Below are positions 7,102 to 12,663 of a stretch of DNA of 14,960 bases, in pieces. Made by a program: the position numbers and the translations under genes. The notes under the pieces are model-generated. The model was not told the DNA's origin, made no database searches, and worked only from the letters and a program-made list of their open reading frames with translations. This stretch comes from Clostridiales bacterium (GTDB taxonomy: Bacteria > Bacillota > Clostridia > Oscillospirales > Oscillospiraceae). Location: assembly GCA_017577345.1 (NCBI GenBank), contig PITX01000010.1:1-14960 (forward strand). The letters run 5' to 3'. The stretch's first letter is position 1. Each line of letters opens with the position of its first letter.

Positions 7102-7948
7102 ATGCCTTTTTGTGGATATACAGAATGCCGATACATCCCTCGCCGCAGTGGCAGCTGATCGTACAGCCTGCATCGGTATCGCAGATTTCGTCAAAATCCA
7201 TGCAGGCACGCACCGCCTGATGCGTCGCCTTACTGACCTCCTCCGTAACCGGCGTATGCGTGATAAAGATGCGCTCCGGGATAATGTCCGTTGTATTGTC
7301 CAGTCGGTCGTGCACATAGGCTTCCATACATTTTGCCATACTGCCGCGATACTTTTTCGCAACGATCATCTTGTTATCAGCAACCTCGATACAGGGCTTC
7401 AGCTTCAGCAGGTTTGCACCGAGTGCGGCAACAAAGGAACAGCGGCCGCCCTTTACCATATAATCCAAGCGCTCCAAAAGGAAGCTTGCGTCCACCCGTC
7501 CGGTCAGTTCTTCTAATTCTGCCTGCATTGCATCCAGATCGGTCGCCGTCTTTGCCAGCTTGCACGCCTCCATAACGACATGGCCGTGACCTGTGGAAAG
7601 GTTTTTCGAGTCGATCACGCGGACATTGTCAAGCTCCGCCGCGGCGATGCAAGCATTGTTATAACAGCTGGAAAAGCCTGAGCCGAGAGAAATGTGCACG
7701 ACTGCATCATAGTCCTTCAGAAATTCTTCAAACTGATCCTGATAGACACCGACCGGTACAGCGGCGGTGCTGCAAAGCTCGCCTCCGGCGGCGACATGGT
7801 CGAAAATATCCGCGGGGTTGATCGTCACGCTGTCAAGAAAGCTCTCATTTCCCTTATTGACGAACAGCGGGAACATCGTTATATCGTTGTCACGAAGCTG
7901 CTGCGGCGAAAGGTCGCAGGTGCTGTCTGCAGTAATCTTGATTCTCAT
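7100..7948 (-). CDS. DegV family fatty acid-binding protein (FakB-like)
   Basis: 282-residue DegV-fold protein. Members bind a single fatty acid in a buried pocket and, as FakB, present it to the kinase FakA for phosphorylation and entry into phospholipid synthesis. Seen: the N-terminal ITADSTCDLS, STAAVPVGVYQDQF matching the family S-T-S-Q-P segment, VHISLGSGFSSCYNNA, RVIDSKNLSTGHG, and LDYMVKGGRCSFVAALGANLLKLKPCIEV, all in family order. The C-terminus is cysteine-rich (CDTDAGCTISCHCGEGC) with GEG in place of the more usual GPG after the His. Start: ATG at 7948 with GAGGTG before it. It has its own consensus promoter containing an inverted repeat. The likely partner FakA is encoded at 12664-14334. 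Which fatty acid it prefers cannot be told. Confidence 0.92.
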   Translation of the reverse strand: MRIKITADSTCDLSPQQLRDNDITMFPLFVNKGNESFLDSVTINPADIFDHVAAGGELCSTAAVPVGVYQDQFEEFLKDYDAVVHISLGSGFSSCYNNACIAAAELDNVRVIDSKNLSTGHGHVVMEACKLAKTATDLDAMQAELEELTGRVDASFLLERLDYMVKGGRCSFVAALGANLLKLKPCIEVADNKMIVAKKYRGSMAKCMEAYVHDRLDNTTDIIPERIFITHTPVTEEVSKATHQAVRACMDFDEICDTDAGCTISCHCGEGCIGILYIHKKA

Positions 7949-7982
7949 AGATCTGTCACCTCATCTTGTATGATACGCAATG

Positions 7983-8011
7983 ATTATACCAAGAAGTAGT
8001 GTTCTTGTCAA
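7983..8011 (-). promoter_or_regulatory. Consensus sigma-A promoter of the degV gene
   Basis: On the minus strand TTGACA (8006-8011) is followed after exactly 17 bases by TATAAT (7983-7988). Both hexamers are perfect. The -10 lies about 35 bases before the degV start codon. Confidence 0.9.
7990..8007. promoter_or_regulatory. Candidate operator inside the degV promoter
   Basis: Perfect inverted repeat CAAGAA-N6-TTCTTG lies in the spacer between the -35 and -10 of the degV promoter, slightly overlapping the -35. A repressor here would block RNA polymerase. I do not recognise the site as a known FapR or FabT box. The regulator is unknown. Confidence 0.5.
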
Positions 8012-8018
8012 AGGATTG

Positions 8019-8047
8019 TTGCAATTTCAGAGACAATGTGATAAATT
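8019..8047 (+). promoter_or_regulatory. Likely promoter of the 8067-9292 gene pair
   Basis: TTGCAA (8019-8024), 17 bases, TAAATT (8042-8047). It is back to back with the degV promoter, the two -35 boxes being 7 bases apart. The match to consensus is moderate. The start codon at 8067 implies a short leader. Confidence 0.5.
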
Positions 8048-8066
8048 CTACCTGAGGTGGAACACA

Positions 8067-8837
8067 ATGACGCTGATCGAATACTATATAAAATATATGC
8101 AGGGGATCGCTGACGGCAGCAGAATTCCTCCGGAGGGCATTACGCTCACACAGGAGGAGCCGATGCGCAGAGCCGCCGAGCTGCAAACACAGATTCAGGC
8201 GATGGGCATCCCCGAATTTGTACGCCGCTGCGCTTTGCAGGACGGAGAAACGATTGCCGAGGAGATCTACGCGGCATATAGGCCGGAAGATTTGATGGCG
8301 ACCTTACAGGCACTGACTGCGCAGGAAGAAGCTCCCACCGACGAGCCCGACCCTGCCGAGCCGCCGCAGATCGACGAGCCGGACGGACCGCGCAGTGCGT
8401 ATGAGGTCCTGCTCGACTGCTGCTGTCTGGACGAAAACCTGCTGTATTATCTGATCGATGTCCTCAAGCGCAACGCAGAAGAAGAATTTCAGAAGCTCGC
8501 CCTTGTCACGGCACGCAAAGCCTTCACGCAGTCAGATTTCCTCTACTGGTTCTCCACAAAGCAAAATCGTGCCGAGCAGGAGGAGCTGATCTGCGTAACT
8601 CTGATGGACGCCTGCTTTGACCGTCTTGCCTCTGAGGAGCAGAAGGAGCTGATCGCGGCACTGCTCTGCGGAGATCAGATGACCTTTGAGCTGTTCCGCT
8701 GTGACGCACCTGAGCTGATGCACCTGCCCGATGCTACCTTTGCATGGTACGAAAAGAACTACCTGCAGGGGTATTATCCGATCCGCTACATGCTGAAATT
8801 CAATGGGGTGCAATTCCCAAAGGAGGCGGAGGCATGA
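8067..8837 (+). CDS. Acidic protein of unknown function
   Basis: 256 residues, not recognised. No signal peptide or membrane segment. An N-terminal helical part (about residues 1-85) leads to an acidic, proline-rich linker (about 85-115, EEAPTDEPDPAEPPQIDEP) and a larger helical C-terminal part with three adjacent cysteines (LLDCCCLDENLLYYLIDVL) and many aromatic and acidic residues. The in-frame ATG at 7980 is rejected because it lies inside the promoter region and its extra residues look like noise; the ATG at 8067 has GAGGTGG six bases ahead. Its stop overlaps the next start by four bases (ATGA), so it is translationally coupled to the C_GCAxxG_C_C protein. The base use fits a real gene. 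Function cannot be inferred beyond a probable cytosolic, protein-protein role. Confidence 0.75.
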   Translation: MTLIEYYIKYMQGIADGSRIPPEGITLTQEEPMRRAAELQTQIQAMGIPEFVRRCALQDGETIAEEIYAAYRPEDLMATLQALTAQEEAPTDEPDPAEPPQIDEPDGPRSAYEVLLDCCCLDENLLYYLIDVLKRNAEEEFQKLALVTARKAFTQSDFLYWFSTKQNRAEQEELICVTLMDACFDRLASEEQKELIAALLCGDQMTFELFRCDAPELMHLPDATFAWYEKNYLQGYYPIRYMLKFNGVQFPKEAEA

Positions 8838-9292
8838 CACGCGGAGAACTTGCCGCTGCAAATTTCACGAGCGGCTATAACTGCGCCCAGTCCGTTCTGC
8901 TCGCCTTCGGCGACATGACAGGTCTGGAGAAAGCGACCGCCGCAAGGCTATCATCCGGCTTCGGCGGCGGCATCGGAAGACTGCGTGAGATCTGCGGCGC
9001 GGCAAGCGGTGCCTTTATGGTCATCAGCCTGCTCTACGGTGATGGCGGCATCGCAACGCATGAGCAAAAAAGTGAGCTGTACACCCGAATTCAGGACTTT
9101 GCCGCCCGATTCAAGGCGCACAACGGCTCATATCTCTGCCGCGAGCTGCTGACCGGCGTCACCGCAGACCGTTCGCCGATTCCTGAACAGCGTACGGCAG
9201 AATATTATCGCAAACGCCCGTGCGTCGAGATCGTCCGCGATACCGCGGAGCTTTTAGAGCAATACATTGCCGAGCATCCCATCACGAAATAA
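8834..9292 (+). CDS. C_GCAxxG_C_C family protein, possible redox/metal protein
   Basis: 152-residue protein that matches the C_GCAxxG_C_C family, named after conserved cysteines and common in anaerobes, often proposed to be redox or metal related but poorly characterised. Seen: C17 in GYNCAQSVLLAF, C54 in GFGGGIGRLREICGAASGAF, C102 in LCRELL and C130 in RPCVEIVRDTAELLE. The GCAxxG core reads ICGAASG, so the first Gly before the Cys is Ile. No signal peptide. The start at 8834 overlaps the upstream stop (ATGA) and follows AAAGGAGGCGGAGG, a very strong ribosome binding site; the longer in-frame start at 8744 would run far into the upstream gene. It is the last gene of its small operon, followed by hairpins. 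Confidence 0.8.
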   Translation: MTRGELAAANFTSGYNCAQSVLLAFGDMTGLEKATAARLSSGFGGGIGRLREICGAASGAFMVISLLYGDGGIATHEQKSELYTRIQDFAARFKAHNGSYLCRELLTGVTADRSPIPEQRTAEYYRKRPCVEIVRDTAELLEQYIAEHPITK

Positions 9293-9299
9293 AGGATAC

Positions 9300-9330
9300 A
9301 CCCGAACGGAAGTAAAATTCCCGTTCGGGT
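9300..9330 (+). terminator. Hairpin after the C_GCAxxG_C_C gene, probable terminator
   Basis: 10-base-pair perfect stem (9300-9309 with 9321-9330), loop extendable by GGAA/TTCC pairing, starting 7 bases after the stop codon. No clear T-tract follows, so termination may be weak or aided by the next hairpin. Confidence 0.5.
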
Positions 9331-9332
9331 AT

Positions 9333-9364
9333 CAGCGTGTCGAAAAACCCTTTTCGACACGCTG
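9333..9364. repeat. Strong 14-base-pair hairpin
   Basis: CAGCGTGTCGAAAA (9333-9346) pairs perfectly with 9351-9364 around the loop ACCC. The A/T ends lie at the loop side rather than after the stem, so it is not a classical terminator. It borders the inverted-repeat element that starts at 9370. Confidence 0.6.
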
Positions 9365-9544
9365 GGAGGCTGTCAAAAAGTTCGGAAGATAGGACGTTTG
9401 CGAGCGCCGCCAGTGGCGGAAACAGCGAGCAAAAAGGAGTGGCAGCGGTCGAAAAAATCGAGGGCGGAATACGCACGAAGATTTTTTCGGGTACCGCAAC
9501 AAAGGCAACTCTCACTCGTCGGCGTACATAGGCTCAAAGAAAAA

Positions 9545-9579
9545 CCGATGGGCAATCCAGCAAAGCGATTGCCCATCGG
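9545..9579. repeat. 13-base-pair hairpin inside the intergenic element
   Basis: CCGATGGGCAATC (9545-9557) pairs perfectly with GATTGCCCATCGG (9567-9579) around a 9-base loop. Not followed by a T-tract. Confidence 0.7.
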
Positions 9580-9697
9580 AGAGGAAGCGCAACGGAATGA
9601 TTGAGCTTTGCCGCTTGCGGCGAAGCGAAGAATATGCAGTTTGCGCTGACGAAGTTGCGCAGTAAGTCAAAATCCTTGTGAAATAAGCGTCCCCTCT

Positions 9698-9886
9698 GTC
9701 ATTCCGAGCGAGCGAAGCGAGCGTGGGAATCCGTCCGTAACAGATTTCAGATTTTTACCGTATATCGGAAACGCTCAAAATCTGCAAGGGACAGATTGTA
9801 CCCGCAGGGGGTAGGCCGCATCCGTAGCGCTCCTTCGTCGCTAACGGCTGCGCACCCACGGTTTGCTCCGCAAACCTCGCAATGAC
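9698..9886. repeat. Nested inverted-repeat block
   Basis: The ends GTCATTCCGAG (9698-9708) and CTCGCAATGAC (9876-9886) are inverted copies matching at 10 of 11 positions. The block starts with the low-complexity run CGAGCGAGCGAAGCGAGCG and ends with the palindrome GGTTTGC-TCC-GCAAACC (9860-9876). Blocks of this general look recur between genes in Oscillospiraceae-type genomes as far as I recall, but I cannot confirm copy number. Confidence 0.5.
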
Positions 9887-9939
9887 ACCGATAGCCGCTC
9901 ACTCTGATTTTGACGGTTACGGACTTTTTTGACAGTCTG

Positions 9940-9972
9940 ATGCGGTGCGTCCCGTTTTGGGACGCACCGCAT
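9940..9972 (+). terminator. Terminator-like hairpin right of the element
   Basis: ATGCGGTGCGTCCC (9940-9953) pairs perfectly with 9959-9972 around the loop GTTTT; ATTTTCG follows on the plus strand, a weak T-tract. It may close rightward read-through from the element. Confidence 0.5.
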
Positions 9973-10000
9973 ATTTTCGTCATTGAGTTTTGTTGCGCAT

Positions 10001-10032
10001 AGAAAAACCACCGCTCGTTTCCAAGCGGTGGT
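10001..10032 (-). terminator. Terminator of the leftward nuclease-like gene
   Basis: On the minus strand a 9-base-pair stem (10024-10032 with 10007-10015, ACCACCGCT/AGCGGTGGT) with an 8-base loop is followed by five T residues (10006-10002). It lies 118 bases beyond the stop of the gene at 10150-10542. Confidence 0.7.
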
Positions 10033-10149
10033 CAGAAGACAGATTGAGGGGCGTTGGCCGGAGCGTCGCTCCCGGCATCTCTTTTGCCATTACCGGAAGG
10101 CCGTGGCGCATGAGGACGCACTTTTCACCTCAACACCCCTTTACTCTTT

Positions 10150-10542
10150 CTATGATAATTGTAATACATTTATTCTTTTTTGTAAAGTTTTTTTATTTTT
10201 TAAAGTTTTTTTCCATGTTGTATCTCCGATTTTCCAAAATGACAACACAGAATCTTTATAATCCGTAGGATCACATTCAACCTTGATTCTCAAAACAAGT
10301 TTGAATTTTTCTCCGTTCTCAGTAATTTCCTTTAAGACACCAGCGGTATTCGGTTTCTTGTCTTCGATAATATAATCAGGGTTCTCAATAATATCCGTTA
10401 AAAACGAACAAAACTTTTCATAATCATTCGGATGCCGTGTACGGATATGTTCGATTCTTTCCTCAGTTATGACCACATCGTCCGTAATCCGCTTTGTACC
10501 AATACAGTCATAAATGTCATTGATCTTACCGACTATTTGCAC
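10150..10542 (-). CDS. Nuclease-like protein, tentative PBECR/BECR fold
   Basis: 130 residues. The pattern ITDDVVITEERIEHIRTRHPNDYE, then DIIENPDYIIED, a KFKLVLRIK strand and a C-terminal DSVLSFWKIGDTTWKK resembles the phage barnase/EndoU/colicin/RelE-like (PBECR) nuclease domains often found at the end of phage head-morphogenesis proteins or alone. The His in RTRHP and the C-terminal Ser/Lys cluster would be the active-site candidates. The annotated start is GTG with only a weak GAG upstream; no in-frame ATG is available because TAA lies 18 bases before it. The gene and its flanks are clearly more AT-rich than all neighbours, which suggests transfer. No antitoxin-like or phage gene is adjacent. 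Family assignment is from recall of the motif, so treat as likely but not certain; RNase or DNase activity is unproven. Confidence 0.6.
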   Translation of the reverse strand: MQIVGKINDIYDCIGTKRITDDVVITEERIEHIRTRHPNDYEKFCSFLTDIIENPDYIIEDKKPNTAGVLKEITENGEKFKLVLRIKVECDPTDYKDSVLSFWKIGDTTWKKTLKNKKTLQKRINVLQLS

Positions 10543-10557
10543 ATTATTGATCTCGTT

Positions 10558-10620
10558 TTAGTTCTCTATACTCATGGTTATATCACCATTGTCATCTTTT
10601 GCAACATTATTTTCGCGCAT
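10558..10620 (-). pseudogene. 20-codon ORF in frame upstream of the nuclease-like gene
   Basis: ATG at 10620 opens a 20-residue peptide (MRENNVAKDDNGDITMSIEN) ending in TAA at 10558-10560, in the same frame as the nuclease-like gene whose GTG start lies 15 bases further on. The codons between stop and GTG (NEINN) read naturally. This suggests the original protein began at 10620 and now carries a nonsense codon; it could instead be a short leader peptide. No strong ribosome binding site precedes the ATG. Confidence 0.4.
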
Positions 10621-10623
10621 GGC

Positions 10624-10637
10624 ACTGTTTTAACAGT
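10624..10637. promoter_or_regulatory. Perfect palindrome, candidate operator
   Basis: ACTGTT-TT-AACAGT, a 6-2-6 perfect inverted repeat in the leader of the leftward nuclease-like gene and just upstream of the rightward gpmI promoter. Too short and without a T-tract to be a terminator. The binding protein, if any, is unknown. Confidence 0.35.
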
Positions 10638-10659
10638 TAGTCTCTTTGTATAAAAAAGT

Positions 10660-10687
10660 ATTGTACTATTGCCGAAAATGTAGTAAA
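10660..10687 (-). promoter_or_regulatory. Likely promoter of the nuclease-like gene
   Basis: On the minus strand TTTACT (10682-10687), 16 bases, TACAAT (10660-10665). It occupies nearly the same bases as the rightward gpmI promoter, so the two could not be used at the same time. Confidence 0.5.
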
Positions 10688-10689
10688 AT
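10661..10689 (+). promoter_or_regulatory. Promoter of the gpmI operon
   Basis: TTGTAC (10661-10666), 17 bases, TAAAAT (10684-10689), with the gpmI start codon 35 bases after the -10. Optimal spacing and four to five matches in each hexamer. Confidence 0.7.
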
Positions 10690-10724
10690 ATTTTGATAGA
10701 AATGAAAATGGAGGCATATCGGAT

Positions 10725-12290
10725 ATGAAGAAACCCGTTGTACTGGTGATTATGGACGGCGTCGGCAAGGGTGACGGCGGCAGCGGCGACGCTGTAGCGG
10801 TCGCAAAAACACCCGCGCTGGACCGTCTTTTTGATACCTGTCCTTATACCTGGCTGAAGGCACATGGCACGGCAGTCGGTCTGCCCAGTGACGATGACAT
10901 GGGCAACTCCGAGGTCGGTCACAATGCACTCGGCTGCGGTCAGGTCTATTCGCAGGGCGCAAAGCTGGTCGGAGAGTCCATCGAAAACGGCACACTGTTT
11001 GCTTCCGCGACCTGGAAGGAGCTTGTCTCCAACTGTGTGGATCACGGAAAGGCGTTCCACTTCCTCGGTCTGCTTTCCGACGGCAATGTACACTCCAATA
11101 TCAGCCATCTGATCGCCCTGCTGCGCCATGCGAAGGCGGAGGGCGTAAAGAAGGTCTACTGCCACATCCTGCTTGACGGTCGTGATGTGCCCGCCACCTC
11201 CGCATTGGAATATGTGGAGCAGTTGGAGACCGTGCTTGCCGAGCTGCGTACGGACGGCTGCGACTACCGCATTGCCTCCGGGGGCGGCAGAATGCAGATC
11301 ACCATGGATCGCTATGAAGCCAACTGGGCGATGGTCGAGACCGGCTGGAAGACCCATGTACAGGGAATCGGGCGTCAGTTCGCCTCTGCAAAAAAGGCGA
11401 TTGAGACCTACCGTGAAGAGCTTGGCTGCATTGACCAGGATCTGCCTGCGTTCGTGATCGCGGAAAACGGGGAGCCCGTTGCCAAGATCGCAAACGGTGA
11501 CAGCGTTGTGCTTTACAACTTCCGCGGTGACCGTGCGCAGGAGATCTCCCTTGCCTTTGACCGCAAGGACTTCGACAAATTTGACCGCGGCGACTACGCA
11601 GGTGTCCACTTTGCCGGTATGCTGGAATATGACGGCGATCTGCACATCCCGTCGCACTATCTGGTGCAGCCGCCCGTGATCAGAAACACACTGACCGAGC
11701 TTCTGTGCGAAAACGGCATTCGTGAATATGCGCTGTCCGAAACGCAGAAATACGGCCATGTGACCTACTTCTGGAACGGCAACCGTTCCGGCAAGGTCGA
11801 TGAAGCCCTGGAGACCTACGAGGAGATCCCCTCCGATGTCATTCCCTTTGAGCAGGCACCCGCGATGAAGTCGAAGGAGATCACCGATCACATGATCGCG
11901 GCAATGGAGTCCGGTAAGTTTGATTTCCTGCGCTGCAACTTCCCCAACGGCGATATGGTCGGTCACACCGGCGTGATGGAAGCCGTCATTACCGCGATGG
12001 AATGTGTGGACGATGGCGTTCGCCGCATCCTGGAGGCGGCAGACCGTCTGGGCTACACCGTTCTGGTCACTGCCGACCACGGCAATGCCGACCAGATGAC
12101 GGAGACCAAAAAGGGCAAGACCTCTATCCGCACCGCGCACAGCCTCAACCCCGTTCCCTTCATCGTTTATGATAAGGACACGAGGTATACGATCAAGGAA
12201 GGCAAGTATGGTCTTGCCAATGTTGCGCCGACGGTGGCAACGCTGCTGGAGCTGAAGGCTCCCGACTGCTGGGAAGCCAGCATGATTTAA
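10725..12290 (+). CDS. gpmI: 2,3-bisphosphoglycerate-independent phosphoglycerate mutase
   Basis: 521-residue glycolytic/gluconeogenic enzyme that interconverts 3-phosphoglycerate and 2-phosphoglycerate through a phosphoserine intermediate, using two Mn ions. It belongs to the alkaline phosphatase superfamily. Seen: the metal Asp in VIMDGVG (D11), the catalytic Ser in DMGNSEVGHNALG (S62), the substrate-binding segments ILLDGRDVPATSALEY and ASGGGRMQITMDRYEANW, LYNFRGDRAQEIS, NGDMVGHTG, and the second metal motif TADHGNADQM. Length is close to the family norm of about 510. Start at 10725 with TGGAGG (10709-10714). First gene of an operon with an Asp23-family gene 12 bases downstream. Apparently intact; cytosolic. 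Confidence 0.97.
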   Translation: MKKPVVLVIMDGVGKGDGGSGDAVAVAKTPALDRLFDTCPYTWLKAHGTAVGLPSDDDMGNSEVGHNALGCGQVYSQGAKLVGESIENGTLFASATWKELVSNCVDHGKAFHFLGLLSDGNVHSNISHLIALLRHAKAEGVKKVYCHILLDGRDVPATSALEYVEQLETVLAELRTDGCDYRIASGGGRMQITMDRYEANWAMVETGWKTHVQGIGRQFASAKKAIETYREELGCIDQDLPAFVIAENGEPVAKIANGDSVVLYNFRGDRAQEISLAFDRKDFDKFDRGDYAGVHFAGMLEYDGDLHIPSHYLVQPPVIRNTLTELLCENGIREYALSETQKYGHVTYFWNGNRSGKVDEALETYEEIPSDVIPFEQAPAMKSKEITDHMIAAMESGKFDFLRCNFPNGDMVGHTGVMEAVITAMECVDDGVRRILEAADRLGYTVLVTADHGNADQMTETKKGKTSIRTAHSLNPVPFIVYDKDTRYTIKEGKYGLANVAPTVATLLELKAPDCWEASMI

Positions 12291-12302
12291 GGAGGTATTC
12301 GT

Positions 12303-12656
12303 ATGATCCGCCGTGAAAATGAGCTGGGCAGCATTGCTGTCAGCAATTCCGTCTATACCAAGATCGCAGGCAACGCCGCTACCAACTGCTTCGGCGTCAA
12401 GGGCATGGCGATCCGCTCCGTCTCCGACGGTCTTGTCCATCTGCTTCGCCGGGAATCCATGGCGAAGGGCGTTCTTGTCACCACCAATGAGGACGGTACG
12501 CTCTCCATTGATCTGCACATCATGATCGATCAGGGCGTCAACATCCCCGCATTGGGCAGCTCCATCGTCTCTGAGGTCCGCTATATGGTCTCACAGCAGA
12601 CGGAGACTGAGGTCAGAGAGGTCAATGTCATCATCGACTCCATGATGATCGACTGA
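12303..12656 (+). CDS. Asp23/Gls24 family envelope stress protein (YloU-like)
   Basis: 117-residue Asp23-fold protein. Seen: GSIAVSNSVYTKIAGNAATNCFGVKGMA at the N-terminus, then a DGTLSIDLHIMIDQGVNIP strand and VSEVRYMVSQQTETEVREVNVIIDSM at the end, the full family pattern. The family is linked to cell-envelope stress and membrane homeostasis; the small soluble form directly upstream of a FakA gene is the YloU type of the conserved yloU-yloV pair. The GGAGG ribosome binding site immediately follows the gpmI stop. It lies 7 bases before the FakA start. Its molecular job is not settled even in model species; a link to fatty acid phosphorylation is by gene context. Confidence 0.92.
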   Translation: MIRRENELGSIAVSNSVYTKIAGNAATNCFGVKGMAIRSVSDGLVHLLRRESMAKGVLVTTNEDGTLSIDLHIMIDQGVNIPALGSSIVSEVRYMVSQQTETEVREVNVIIDSMMID

Positions 12657-12663
12657 GAGGCAG

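Larger units (their letters stand above)
9370..9935. repeat. MITE-like element with imperfect inverted termini
   Basis: The left end CTGTCAAAAAGTTCGG (9370-9385) is an imperfect inverted copy of the right end CGGACTTTTTTGACAG (9920-9935): one indel and one mismatch over about 16 bases. The interior (about 530 bases) has no convincing gene but several hairpins: CCGCCA-G-TGGCGG (9407-9419), CGAAAAAATC with GATTTTTTCG (9450-9459, 9480-9489), and the hairpin at 9545-9579, plus a nested inverted-repeat block at 9698-9886. This accounts for most of the long gene-free stretch 9293-10149. It may be a non-autonomous mobile element or a clade-specific intergenic repeat; no target duplication was identified. 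Confidence 0.45.

Noticed and set aside
7980..8066. Longer N-terminus for the unknown acidic protein from ATG 7980
   Set aside because: It would overlap the degV promoter and the likely promoter of the gene itself, and the ATG at 8067 has a good ribosome binding site.
9337..9604. Short overlapping open frames in the gene-free stretch (64-68 codons)
   Set aside because: They run through hairpins and inverted repeats, lack ribosome binding sites, and have basic, low-complexity translations typical of repeat DNA.
9301..9990. CRISPR array or structured RNA gene in the hairpin-rich stretch
   Set aside because: No regular direct repeats with equal spacers; the hairpins differ from each other and no tRNA or known riboswitch pattern is visible.
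10578..12518. 646-codon open frame on the minus strand opposite gpmI
   Set aside because: It is the shadow of gpmI, whose catalytic motifs are clear; the antisense translation has no family features and is an effect of GC-rich codon use.
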